Source: a virus. Taken from it: a DNA stretch of 64,000 nucleotides. Where the stretch lies: positions 1 to 64,000 of IMG/VR virus record IMGVR_UViG_3300014502_000004; one strand, written 5' to 3'. This document shows, piece after piece, positions 55,834 through 64,000 of the stretch (position 1 is its first letter; every line of letters begins with the position of its first letter). The position numbers were made by a program, and so were the translations under genes. The notes beneath the pieces are model-generated. The model worked only from the letters and a program-made list of their open reading frames with translations. It was not told the DNA's origin and made no database searches.

Positions 55834-57174
55834 ATGCTCATCTATCTTGATGAGGGTCTGTTTAAGATTTCAGACAAATTGTGGAAAGCTCTACCTAAGG
55901 GTAAAGAGGCATTTGGTAGTCGTCTGTCCAGATACGATGAGCCGGCTACACCAAAGGTGGCGAAACCTGCTGTTGCTGCAGTTCCAAAACCTACTACTCC
56001 TGCTCCCGTGCGTGGGCCAGACGTTTCGTCTCCAGGTCATCAGCTGGCCACACACGAAGCAGCTGCTGGTCATGCCCAACATGGGTACATGATGCACATG
56101 CTGAATAATGAACCAGAACATGCCAGAAAAATGTTGGGCATGTATCAGACTCACACTGCTCGTGCTGGTATTCTGAAGCAGCAGGGAGCTGTGACTACTC
56201 CACAACATCACGAAGATTTAGCTGTTCATTATCACTTGAATCGAGATCAGTATTCTGGGAGTAAGACTCCTGTTTATTCTAGAATCAAAGCTCATCTTCA
56301 GCACGCTGGTCATCCTCCTGGGACTGACATCAATGATGTAGCGGAAGCTCATGCTACCAAGACCAAAGAATCTGCAGAAGGGGGGTATGGTCCGTATAGT
56401 TCCAGCAACAATAAGATGGGGACAGCGGCTCCTTATGCAGATAAGCCGATTGGTGCTGAGGAAGGGACTTCAGTTAGGCGTCGGGTAGCGAAGTCTTTGA
56501 TTGATTGGGATTGTGATCTCATCAAAGCTAAGGTTGGTAGACATATTGATCTTTCCAAGGATGCTTTGCAGAGGAAGCTCAACGGTGGTCACTATTCTTT
56601 GGTGTCAGCTGGCAGGAACATAGAAGACCCAGAAGAGAAGGATCTGCCAGAGAATCATCCCAAGTTCTTAGCCAGGCATGAGAAGCTTAGAAGTGATCTA
56701 ATCAACCATGGATTAGATCACACTGAGGTTGAAGGTCATTGGGGTGGTAAAGAGAAGTCATTTCTAGTTCATCATGTACCAAAGGCTAAGGTTGCCACTC
56801 CTAGGAATGTGATGACAAAGACATTCATGGTTCATCACAATGATCCTAGTGAGCATAGCACTGTCAGAGATCTGGCTAAGAAGTACAATCAGAATAGTGT
56901 CATCCACTCAAAAGGTGGATATCATGAGTGCCATTATGTAACTGGTGCAGATGCAGGAACCCATAACAAAGGCGCAGGTCATACTCTGAAGCCTGAAGCT
57001 ACAGACTTGTACACTGAAGTTCCTCATCCCAACAAGACATCAACCAAGTTTGAGCTGAAGTTGGATTGGAATAACAAGCATCCTGCAAAGACTGCTGTAC
57101 TGAAATCACTGACAAGACTGTACATCAACAAGACGAGTCTGAAGAAGGCGTTTCCTCTCTTCATTCGTCTGTAG
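55834..57174 (+). CDS. Multi-part virion-region protein with DUF3293-like end
   Basis: 446 residues. A short N-terminal domain (YLDEGLFKISDKLWKALPKG) and Pro/Ala linker precede a His-rich helical region. Residues about 245-390 (GHYSLVSAGRNIEDPEE...HPKFLARHEKLRSDLINHGL...FLVHHV...LAKKYNQNSVIHSKGG) fit the DUF3293 layout. Domain mosaics of this type are typical of proteins carried in the virion. Confidence 0.5.
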   Translation: MLIYLDEGLFKISDKLWKALPKGKEAFGSRLSRYDEPATPKVAKPAVAAVPKPTTPAPVRGPDVSSPGHQLATHEAAAGHAQHGYMMHMLNNEPEHARKMLGMYQTHTARAGILKQQGAVTTPQHHEDLAVHYHLNRDQYSGSKTPVYSRIKAHLQHAGHPPGTDINDVAEAHATKTKESAEGGYGPYSSSNNKMGTAAPYADKPIGAEEGTSVRRRVAKSLIDWDCDLIKAKVGRHIDLSKDALQRKLNGGHYSLVSAGRNIEDPEEKDLPENHPKFLARHEKLRSDLINHGLDHTEVEGHWGGKEKSFLVHHVPKAKVATPRNVMTKTFMVHHNDPSEHSTVRDLAKKYNQNSVIHSKGGYHECHYVTGADAGTHNKGAGHTLKPEATDLYTEVPHPNKTSTKFELKLDWNNKHPAKTAVLKSLTRLYINKTSLKKAFPLFIRL

Positions 57175-57183
57175 GAGAAGACC

Positions 57184-57801
57184 ATGCGTAGCGACATGAT
57201 TGGCCCCCGAAGGCTTCAGCCTGCCAAGACGGAAGACACATGCAATCCTATTTTCGTTCTTGTGAACGAAGATCCTCATCGTGTGCTCAAGTCTCAGGTG
57301 ATGCCTGGTGTCACTGAGGGGCAGATGAATGGGGCGTTGCCTCGGATTCCAAGTACCCGTCCTGGGCTGTATCTGGAGGAGAAGGTTGAGAAGGCTCAGG
57401 TAGTGGAGAAGGACTTTGACAGTGGCGAATCTCAGGAGGTCGAAGCTGCGTTGCGGAGCAAGCCTGTTGGTATTCCTCATCTTGGTATTGATCGTCCTGG
57501 GACTCGTGCGGAGGCTGAAAAGAAGAAGAAGCGTATGCTAGTTGGTCCAGTTATAAAGAAGGCCAAGATACATTCAGCTCATTCATCATTGACGGAAGCT
57601 GAGTTGGAAAAGCATCCAATTGGTACGGTGTTAAGGATTCATCGTCCTGGTAGGCGACCTCAGACACTAACTAGGGAAGACTATCAGCATCATATGACTG
57701 GTAAGACTCATTGGCGACATAACTCTGGTGATAGAATGTCACACATGGGTGTTGAAAGGCAACTGGGTGAAATGGGATATAAGGTGATTGGTAAGGACTA
57801 A
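57184..57801 (+). CDS. Hypothetical virion-region protein
   Basis: 205 residues. Two parts: an N-terminal region with 'NPIFVLVNEDPHRVLKSQVMPG' and a C-terminal basic region 'HPIGTVLRIHRPGRRPQTLTREDYQHHMTG'. Not recognised. Confidence 0.5.
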   Translation: MRSDMIGPRRLQPAKTEDTCNPIFVLVNEDPHRVLKSQVMPGVTEGQMNGALPRIPSTRPGLYLEEKVEKAQVVEKDFDSGESQEVEAALRSKPVGIPHLGIDRPGTRAEAEKKKKRMLVGPVIKKAKIHSAHSSLTEAELEKHPIGTVLRIHRPGRRPQTLTREDYQHHMTGKTHWRHNSGDRMSHMGVERQLGEMGYKVIGKD

Positions 57802-57806
57802 GGTGA

Positions 57807-59210
57807 ATGGTTCTTACCAGAGCCCAGATCGAGAAGCTTGCTGAGATCATCCGTCAACATGCTACCTGGTTTGCTTGGCGGGTTTTCGGAGAGCAAGAGA
57901 TCTCAGACAAGGATTTGCAGCAGCTCAAGTCGAGCGGCAAGCTGCCAATGGATGTCCATGCCCAGTCGATCAAGTATGCCTATGTCCTGGGTAAGCTAGA
58001 GTCTGTCCTCAAGGAAGGTGAGTACAAGAATCTGAGCTGGACCCAGCTGCAGGAGGCTGCAGAGGGCAGGTACACGACGGTCGACAAGCTGGCCATTGAT
58101 GCTGCTGAGCTGTCTGCTCACACGAGGTTCAGGAACCTCATTGATGATATGAGGAATGGTCTGTACCAGAAACTGTCCCAGGCCACCAACCAGACCATTT
58201 CAGAAGCCAGCATCAAAGAGACCATCGCTGATAAGATCAGAACTGGTGTAGATCTGAGCCAAGCCTACACCAAGGTTGCTAATGAGCTGGTAGATGCTCT
58301 GCAGGAAACCAAGAGGAATTGGTCACGAGTAGCAGCCACAGAGATGCACTCAGCCCGTCAACGTGGGATTGCTGCTGCCATCATTCAGAAGGAAGACATC
58401 TACAAGTATTCTGACGGTATTGATAGCAATGTAGCTGTGGTCCATGACTACGATATGTGTGATGACTGCAGGCGTTTGTACTATGATCCTAAGACAGGTA
58501 ATCCAAAGATCTTCAAGCTGAAGGAGCTGCTTGATAACGAGGGTTCAAATTATCGTAGACCATGGCGACAGAATGCTAAACCTGTACTCCCACCAGCTCA
58601 CCCCCACTGTTATGGAAGACTTCATTATGTTCCTGCTGGATGGGGATGGGATGACCAGCATGAGTTCACTCTTCTAGATCCAGCTGAAGCCTATCCTGAA
58701 GTGGTGAAGGGCAAGATTCTAGACGTTCCCAGCTACAGGCAGAAAGAGAAGTACACCTGTGGCCCATCTGCATTTCTTGCTGTGCTTGAGTATTACAAGT
58801 TCAAGGATGTTCCTGATGAGAAGAAGCTAGCTGAAGCCCTTGGATCAACTGAAGAGGGTGGAACAAGACCAGAGGATATCGAGAAGCTGGCGAACAAGTG
58901 TGGTCTCAAGGCTTCGATTCAAGAACCAATGGAGATTGATGATCTTGAGAAGCTGACTGATGATGGTGTGCCGGTCATTGTTGCTATGCAGGCATGGCGG
59001 GACACGAAGGCTACACCTTGGGCGAGTGATTGGGATGATGGTCACTACGAAGTGGTGATCGGTGTGGACAAAGATGAGATCCATTTCGAGGACCCATCTG
59101 TGTCGAAGAAGAGAGCGTTCATCCACAGAGATGAGTTTTTGAAACGTTGGCATGATGTTGATCGAGATGGAAAGAAACGAATCCATCTTGGGATAGTGAT
59201 ACGACCATGA
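57807..59210 (+). CDS. MuF-like head protein fused to a C39-type peptidase
   Basis: 467 residues. Residues about 1-285 match MuF/gp7-type minor head proteins, ending in the zinc-type YDMCDDCRRLYYD...PPAHPHCYGRLHYVP. Residues about 305-460 form a C39-like papain-fold peptidase: catalytic Cys in YTCGPSAFLAVLEYYKF (about 318), His in DGHYEVVIG (about 412) and Asp in FEDPS. The peptidase may process head proteins or act after injection; this is inference. Confidence 0.75.
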   Translation: MVLTRAQIEKLAEIIRQHATWFAWRVFGEQEISDKDLQQLKSSGKLPMDVHAQSIKYAYVLGKLESVLKEGEYKNLSWTQLQEAAEGRYTTVDKLAIDAAELSAHTRFRNLIDDMRNGLYQKLSQATNQTISEASIKETIADKIRTGVDLSQAYTKVANELVDALQETKRNWSRVAATEMHSARQRGIAAAIIQKEDIYKYSDGIDSNVAVVHDYDMCDDCRRLYYDPKTGNPKIFKLKELLDNEGSNYRRPWRQNAKPVLPPAHPHCYGRLHYVPAGWGWDDQHEFTLLDPAEAYPEVVKGKILDVPSYRQKEKYTCGPSAFLAVLEYYKFKDVPDEKKLAEALGSTEEGGTRPEDIEKLANKCGLKASIQEPMEIDDLEKLTDDGVPVIVAMQAWRDTKATPWASDWDDGHYEVVIGVDKDEIHFEDPSVSKKRAFIHRDEFLKRWHDVDRDGKKRIHLGIVIRP

Positions 59211-60313
59211 ATCCATTCGATGAGCTTGAGATGATCTCCAAGGGTGAGTTGATTCCTGGTGGCAAGGCTTCAGGAAAGCCAAAGCCCCAGGATGATCATG
59301 AGTCCAAGAAGACTGGTCGTGAGATTGAAATGGAGCATGTGGAAGGCGGTCCTTTGCCCAAGAAGGTGAAGGAAGCTGTAGCTGATGAGATCCACGATGA
59401 TCACGTCGAAGAACATCCTGGTTACTATGATGACAAGATTGGTCTTCCAGCCATGGAGCGCCAATTGGACAAGGTGGGGAAGTCTGATTCAGGCTCGTTC
59501 CGTGGTGGTGATCCTGAGCTGGCTCAGCAGAAGCAGCAGGAAGCCAAGGATGAGGCTGCAGATCAAGATATGGGTGGGGATGATGCTGGGGATGATGCTG
59601 GGGATGCAGCTGAGCCAGATGAGGATGCTGAGATCGCTCAGCAGGACAAAGATGATACGAAGTCTGACAAGATGGCGAGCCTGACGAAGGCTGGTGGATT
59701 CCCATCTATTCCAATGGGCAGTCAGGAAGTTTCGCCTGTCAACACGGATGAGGACTACTTTGATGACAGAGATCCCAAGCGGAACGTCAACAATTACTAT
59801 CTTCAGTTCCGTGGTCGTCAAGCCCCATTCAAAGAGCCTTGTCCGTTGGATCGCCGTGAACACCAACATGAGGTCTGGTCAGAGGCTCTGGGTTACCGAA
59901 TCCCCCTTGAGGGGAACCCCGCTATGTATCTCCGTAGGTTCAATTTAGCTGGGGACAAGGAAGGATATGAGCAGGCTTTGAAGGAGGTTTTTAAATCAGA
60001 CCAGGATGAACAAGAACCAGATCAGAATCCTGAGCAAGATTCTGAGCAGGGTGAGTCTAATGAAGAGGAGCCACCTGGCCCCAAGATGTTGCTTCAGCAT
60101 CTAAATGAATTTAGCAAAGATCAATTGATTCAGATTTCCAAGAAGATCTGGGGTGACGACTACAATTATCAGGATTGGATGGATGACGATTATATTAGAA
60201 ATGATATTGCTGGTTCACTGATGGATCTACTGGAAGGTGATGGAGATAATCCATTTGAGGATGGAATGGATCAGCAGCCTGAGGAATCGGAAAGTGCTTC
60301 CTCTGCTGATTGA
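59207..60313 (+). CDS. Acidic virion-region protein with DUF5661-like segment
   Basis: 368 residues. Residues about 38-88 (REIEMEHVEGGPLPKKVKEAVADEIHDDHVEEHPGYYDDKI) fit the DUF5661 pattern. A strongly acidic Asp/Glu/Gln region follows, then a helical C-terminus. Overlaps the polyvalent gene by 20 bases. Confidence 0.5.
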   Translation: MNPFDELEMISKGELIPGGKASGKPKPQDDHESKKTGREIEMEHVEGGPLPKKVKEAVADEIHDDHVEEHPGYYDDKIGLPAMERQLDKVGKSDSGSFRGGDPELAQQKQQEAKDEAADQDMGGDDAGDDAGDAAEPDEDAEIAQQDKDDTKSDKMASLTKAGGFPSIPMGSQEVSPVNTDEDYFDDRDPKRNVNNYYLQFRGRQAPFKEPCPLDRREHQHEVWSEALGYRIPLEGNPAMYLRRFNLAGDKEGYEQALKEVFKSDQDEQEPDQNPEQDSEQGESNEEEPPGPKMLLQHLNEFSKDQLIQISKKIWGDDYNYQDWMDDDYIRNDIAGSLMDLLEGDGDNPFEDGMDQQPEESESASSAD

Positions 60314-63300
60314 CATAACCAAGGCTCGCAAGGGTGAGCATGTTGGTGGCAAGTACATTCTTCGTTGGTGGAAGAGTGAACGCTGGAACTATAAGTATTC
60401 AGATCTACAGAATCCGAATCATGGTCCAGCCAGTACAGCTACTGAGAAGCACACCATTGATGTACATCCTCAATCACTGAGGTCCGAGCATTCCCCTGAG
60501 CAGGCGTTTCACTATGCCAGGCATCAAGCTCTGAGAGGAACAAAAGAGCACACTGCAGTTATTCTGTCCAAGAAGGGGGCTCCAAAGTACAAGGTCCTGG
60601 TTCGCCCATCCTCTGTCAGACCGATCATCATTCTGCCTCCAAACTCAAACCAAGCTCAGGATGCTATCACTACCCTTCCAAACTTTGCATCGTTGGATAA
60701 CTGGGCTCATCGGAGAAGGACAACTAGAACTGTCCGTGACGCTCAAGGGAAGCCTTGGTTTGAGTTGAGGGACCGTGGACCTACCAGGGACAATCCCAGT
60801 GGCAAGATGAGTGTCAGGTACTGCGCTAGCAGTCCTCACAATCCCTTCCCTGGTGAGCCTCCTCAGTGGGCTGCCAGCCCATTCACGAAGGAGACGGCCA
60901 AGGAGTGGATAAAGGAGCAGCGGAGGCAGCAGAGAGCCTCTGGGCAGCGTGTGAAGCCTGCCAAGAGGTTTCCTATCGATAGGGATAGGCCAGCCACTAC
61001 AGCTCTTGAGCAAGGTCGAATCACTTGGACCAGAGTTCGTAAGCCGTACTCCATTGTGTTCCATGAGAGGACTGGCAAGACCACACAGCGTCGTGGGACT
61101 AGACCCATAAGACATGCTCAGTTCAAATCTGATGAAGATCGAAAGAACTTCTATGCCAAGGTTGTGAAGGAGCATTTTGGTCAGATAGTGCTGTACGCAG
61201 AACGTCAATTGAAGATGTACAATATATTTGATGTAGAGCAAATGGCTAGACTTCTTGGCTACTACGGTGGTCCTGGTCGTTCTTCCAATATCCAGATTGA
61301 ACCAGAGTCACCTACCATGACTGCTGTTGAGAGAGCAGTCAATTCTTATGATCCTGAGAAGGGTTGGAAGTTCAATACCTATCTTGGTCATTGCCTGTGG
61401 TGGGAAAACTTCAAAGAGACAAAGAAGATACTTGGTGAATTAAAGGAACGGCAGAAGATGGTCACGACGTTGGACCACAGTGGTCACACCCATGATGTGA
61501 TCACGAATCTTCAACGCAAGGATATGCATCCTGACCATGAGGCAATTGTCAGTGTAGGGGCACACACAGGTGAGCCAGATGTGAACCTGCTGGCGAAGCA
61601 GGAGAAGCTGAAGGATTGGTCCACCAGGCAAGAGGACAAGATTGCTCGCTTCACAGCAGCAGCTGGTGATGACCACGAGAGGCAGGTAACATCCTTTCTT
61701 GCTGCCACTGATCTACATGAGATCAAATCTCCTGAGCAGGCTCAGGCATTCATTGCTCACTGGCAGTCTGATGGTGGGGACGAGTTCGTGGAGCCCTATG
61801 AGGCTGAGGAAGTATCTAGACCCAAGGTCAAGATTCCTGCCAGCGAGAAGAAGTCCTGGGTGACCATGGTGACAGAGCATCCTCTGCTTTCTTCGGCTGA
61901 GAAGGCGGCTCTACTGACCTTTGCTCCTAAAGGTGATCTTCAGAACATTCGACCGTTCACAGAGGTGTCGCTGGAGTTGGCGAAGAAGCATTCGAAAGAG
62001 TTTTCTCGTCCACCGTCTGAGCATCAATTGGTTGACATCTTTCTGAGTGCCCACCAGAAGCTGGCCGGTCTACCGGAGTTTGAGGCAATGCAAGCAAAGC
62101 TCTCTCCAGTGATGAAGGCGATCAATCTCATTCGAAAGCTTCAGCTCGACAAGATCTCCCAGGCTTCAGATATTCTTAGGAAGGCCAAGAAGGGGGAGAA
62201 GGTTCAAGGCTACAAGTATTGGAAGCGGGAGGGGGTTCCTGGTCACTACAAGTATTACTATCATGATGCAAAGGGAAACATCATTGAAGGGACTAATGCT
62301 CCGGAGGATCATAAGCATCATCAGCCGTCATTAGGTTCTCCTCAGGTGGCCAAGAACGAGCCAACTCAGAAGGAAAACCCTGAGTATTTTGATGCCAAGG
62401 GTCGGAAGATGAATCGGGCAGTTCCAGATCATGCTGAGTGGAATCCTGAGTATGACAAGGATACTCACAGCAAGAGATGGGCAGCTCGTTGGCCTAAGGA
62501 AGATGGGTCTGACTACGAGTACGGTTATCCTGATTCTGATGTTCAGGAGAACAAGGAACTCTCAATCAATACCAGCAACAAGCATCTGGATGAGCAGCTG
62601 CCAAAGGTTCGCAAGGCTTACAAGTCACTGATGGGTTCTGATGCTCTTTCAGATCGTGCTCTTGGTTTGATGGTTGCTTTGCTTGACCAGGCTTTCATGA
62701 GAGTAGGTAAAAAGGCTCATGAGCAAGCAACAGGTCATGTGGCTTTGGTTTCTCTCAAGAAGTCCAATGTCAGTGTGAAGGGTAATGTTGTTTCGTTCTC
62801 TTATATTGGTAAGCGTGGAATGGAACAGAATCAGAATGTGGTTCTTGATTCTAAAGCCATGGGGATTGTCAAAGATCTCCTGACTGCACCCGGAAAGAAG
62901 GACAAGGATTACTTCTTCTCTGTGCCAGTAAAGCGTGGTGGTAGGACCAAGTACCAGGAGATCGGCTACAACAAGCTCGTGAGAAACCTGCAGAGCCTTG
63001 GTGTTCAGGCAAAGCAGTTTCGTTCTTATCATGGCACCAGGCTCTACTCAGAGTATTTCGAGGAACTGGCTGAGAAGATCAAGGGTAAGCCAACAGGACA
63101 GATGCTGGACAAGATCTCTGAAGCCGCAGCTATGAAGGTAGCCGCAGCTCTGGGTCACTTCAAGAAGGAAGGCGAAGATCAGAAGACTCACACAGCTAAT
63201 GCCTTCAGTAGCTACATCGATCCTGTTGTGGTGAAGACTCTCTATCTCAATTCGCTGCATCCTGATTTCAACAAGTCGATTGAGGAAGTTGAGAAATCTC

Positions 63301-63734
63301 ATCCTGTCGAAGAGAAGGTTTCATATGATGGGGTGAAGATCGATATAGAGAACAAGAAGGGGAGCACCAGGAACTGGTACGATCCGAATGAGGACAAAGA
63401 GGGCAAGACCAGGATGAACTACGACTATGGGTTCATTCCTCACACGGAGGGTGTGGATGGGGATGGGGTTGATGTGTATATTGGTCCAAGCAAAGATTCG
63501 GCTCGTGTGTTTGTGATCCGCCAGATGAAGGGGCCTGACTTCAAGAAGTATGATGAAGACAAGGTGATGATGGGGTTCAGCTCACCTGAGGAAGCCAAAG
63601 CAGCCTACATGAAGCAGTATGATGACCCCAAGTTCTTTGGTGACATGAAAGAGATGACCATTCCGGAGTTGAAAGAGAAGATCAAGGATAAGAAGTACGA
63701 AGGCAAGATGCTCAAGTGCGTTAGTCTGGGGTGA
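60294..63734 (+). CDS. Polyvalent protein: GGKY module, sigma-like region, topoisomerase IB, InPase-like domain
   Basis: 1146 residues from GTG 60294, eight bases after GAGGA; a start at 60237 would overlap more. Near residue 15 is GEHVGGKYILRWWKSERWNYKY. Residues about 343-376 resemble sigma region 2 (VNSYDPEKGWKFNTYLGHCLWW). A second GYKYWKREGVPGHYKYYY module opens the topoisomerase IB domain, whose catalytic set R803, K840, R910, H955 and Y974 is intact. The C-terminal 130 residues (GDGVDVYIGPSKDSARVFVI) match the phage InPase-like domain. Proteins of this kind are thought to be injected with phage DNA. Confidence 0.75.
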   Translation: MLPLLIDITKARKGEHVGGKYILRWWKSERWNYKYSDLQNPNHGPASTATEKHTIDVHPQSLRSEHSPEQAFHYARHQALRGTKEHTAVILSKKGAPKYKVLVRPSSVRPIIILPPNSNQAQDAITTLPNFASLDNWAHRRRTTRTVRDAQGKPWFELRDRGPTRDNPSGKMSVRYCASSPHNPFPGEPPQWAASPFTKETAKEWIKEQRRQQRASGQRVKPAKRFPIDRDRPATTALEQGRITWTRVRKPYSIVFHERTGKTTQRRGTRPIRHAQFKSDEDRKNFYAKVVKEHFGQIVLYAERQLKMYNIFDVEQMARLLGYYGGPGRSSNIQIEPESPTMTAVERAVNSYDPEKGWKFNTYLGHCLWWENFKETKKILGELKERQKMVTTLDHSGHTHDVITNLQRKDMHPDHEAIVSVGAHTGEPDVNLLAKQEKLKDWSTRQEDKIARFTAAAGDDHERQVTSFLAATDLHEIKSPEQAQAFIAHWQSDGGDEFVEPYEAEEVSRPKVKIPASEKKSWVTMVTEHPLLSSAEKAALLTFAPKGDLQNIRPFTEVSLELAKKHSKEFSRPPSEHQLVDIFLSAHQKLAGLPEFEAMQAKLSPVMKAINLIRKLQLDKISQASDILRKAKKGEKVQGYKYWKREGVPGHYKYYYHDAKGNIIEGTNAPEDHKHHQPSLGSPQVAKNEPTQKENPEYFDAKGRKMNRAVPDHAEWNPEYDKDTHSKRWAARWPKEDGSDYEYGYPDSDVQENKELSINTSNKHLDEQLPKVRKAYKSLMGSDALSDRALGLMVALLDQAFMRVGKKAHEQATGHVALVSLKKSNVSVKGNVVSFSYIGKRGMEQNQNVVLDSKAMGIVKDLLTAPGKKDKDYFFSVPVKRGGRTKYQEIGYNKLVRNLQSLGVQAKQFRSYHGTRLYSEYFEELAEKIKGKPTGQMLDKISEAAAMKVAAALGHFKKEGEDQKTHTANAFSSYIDPVVVKTLYLNSLHPDFNKSIEEVEKSHPVEEKVSYDGVKIDIENKKGSTRNWYDPNEDKEGKTRMNYDYGFIPHTEGVDGDGVDVYIGPSKDSARVFVIRQMKGPDFKKYDEDKVMMGFSSPEEAKAAYMKQYDDPKFFGDMKEMTIPELKEKIKDKKYEGKMLKCVSLG

Positions 63735-63737
63735 CCT

Positions 63738-64000
63738 ATGGACCTCTTCATTGATCTTATGAAGGCAGCAAGAGCCAGGGCAACTGGGGCAACTCAGCAT
63801 ACTTCTGGTGGTGATTTTGTCTGGAACGATTCTGTTGGGGCTTGGACCAGAAAAACACCACAGGGTGGTACACGCCCTCTTGAGAAGGTTAGTGATGCTA
63901 AAAAGCCAGTATCGTCACCAGAACCTTCTGAGAAGCCGCAGGGTGGTCATCAGCTAGAGCCATGTCAATTTGGTGGAGGCATGGAATGTATCAAACATGG
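63738..64000 (+). CDS. Partial gene with GGDF-W module
   Basis: Starts ATG 63738 and is open at the window edge (87 codons seen). MDLFIDLMKAARARATG is followed by GGDFVWNDSVGAWTRK, a variant of the GGKY module. The end holds CQFGGGMEC. The remainder lies outside the window. Confidence 0.6.
   Translation, partial: MDLFIDLMKAARARATGATQHTSGGDFVWNDSVGAWTRKTPQGGTRPLEKVSDAKKPVSSPEPSEKPQGGHQLEPCQFGGGMECIKH

Overview
The window is one continuous stretch of a tailed double-stranded DNA phage genome (or a prophage-like copy of one). Every supported gene is on the + strand. Genes are packed tightly with ATGA, GTGA and TGATG stop/start overlaps, so most translation looks coupled. Phage hallmarks are a GpA-type large terminase, a portal, a MuF-like head protein, a family A DNA polymerase, primase, RecA, SbcC/SbcD, a gp32-like SSB and ThyX. 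Base composition looks near 50 % GC, and GATC is conspicuously common. The host is not identified. A small lipoprotein with a cysteine pattern common in Myxococcota-like secreted proteins and a Bdellovibrio-type histone hint at a deltaproteobacterial-grade host, but this is weak inference.

Layout. 0-3.5 kb: a two-domain endonuclease VII, a primase and unknown genes. 3.5-7.8 kb: a CobS-like AAA+ ATPase and a CobT-like HExxH/VWA protein separated by small genes. 7.8-14.3 kb: a sigma-like protein, many small accessory genes, an arginase-fold protein and an H1-like winged-helix/Lys-Ala protein. 14.3-25.3 kb: the replication and recombination core (DNA polymerase, SSB, HNH endonuclease, RecA, SbcD, dNMP kinase, SbcC), then a tRNA-Thr. 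25.4-34 kb: ThyX, a RuvC-like resolvase, a NYN nuclease, terminase large subunit interrupted by an intein, RNase H and a terminase-small-like protein. 34.6-37.1 kb: a strange stretch rich in CATACA repeats, with a broken gene and more than 1 kb without credible genes. 37.1-48 kb: small accessory genes, including a possible Acb2-like anti-defence protein, a deoxynucleoside kinase, a 58-residue histone-fold protein, a lipoprotein and a metallopeptidase. 48-64 kb: virion genes (portal, MuF-C39 peptidase fusion, and a giant polyvalent protein with topoisomerase IB and pyrophosphatase-like domains).

Control. Three copies of an identical bipartite element, TGTAAAA-N12-TTGTACTATAGG, sit before gene blocks and look like a phage-specific promoter class. 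A second shared element (TTGACTT followed by a tandem GTTACA repeat) lies before the CobS and terminase-small-like genes. At least five intergenic gaps hold base-paired RNA candidates: 10.88-10.99, 13.81-14.0, 18.6-18.72, 20.81-21.02 and 45.16-45.36 kb. One looks like a riboswitch and two end in intrinsic terminators.

The most notable finding is possible phage-made chromatin: a histone-fold protein (44946-45122) behind its own promoter and palindromes, together with a histone-H1-like protein (12580-13155). All function calls come from reading motifs by eye; no database search was run.
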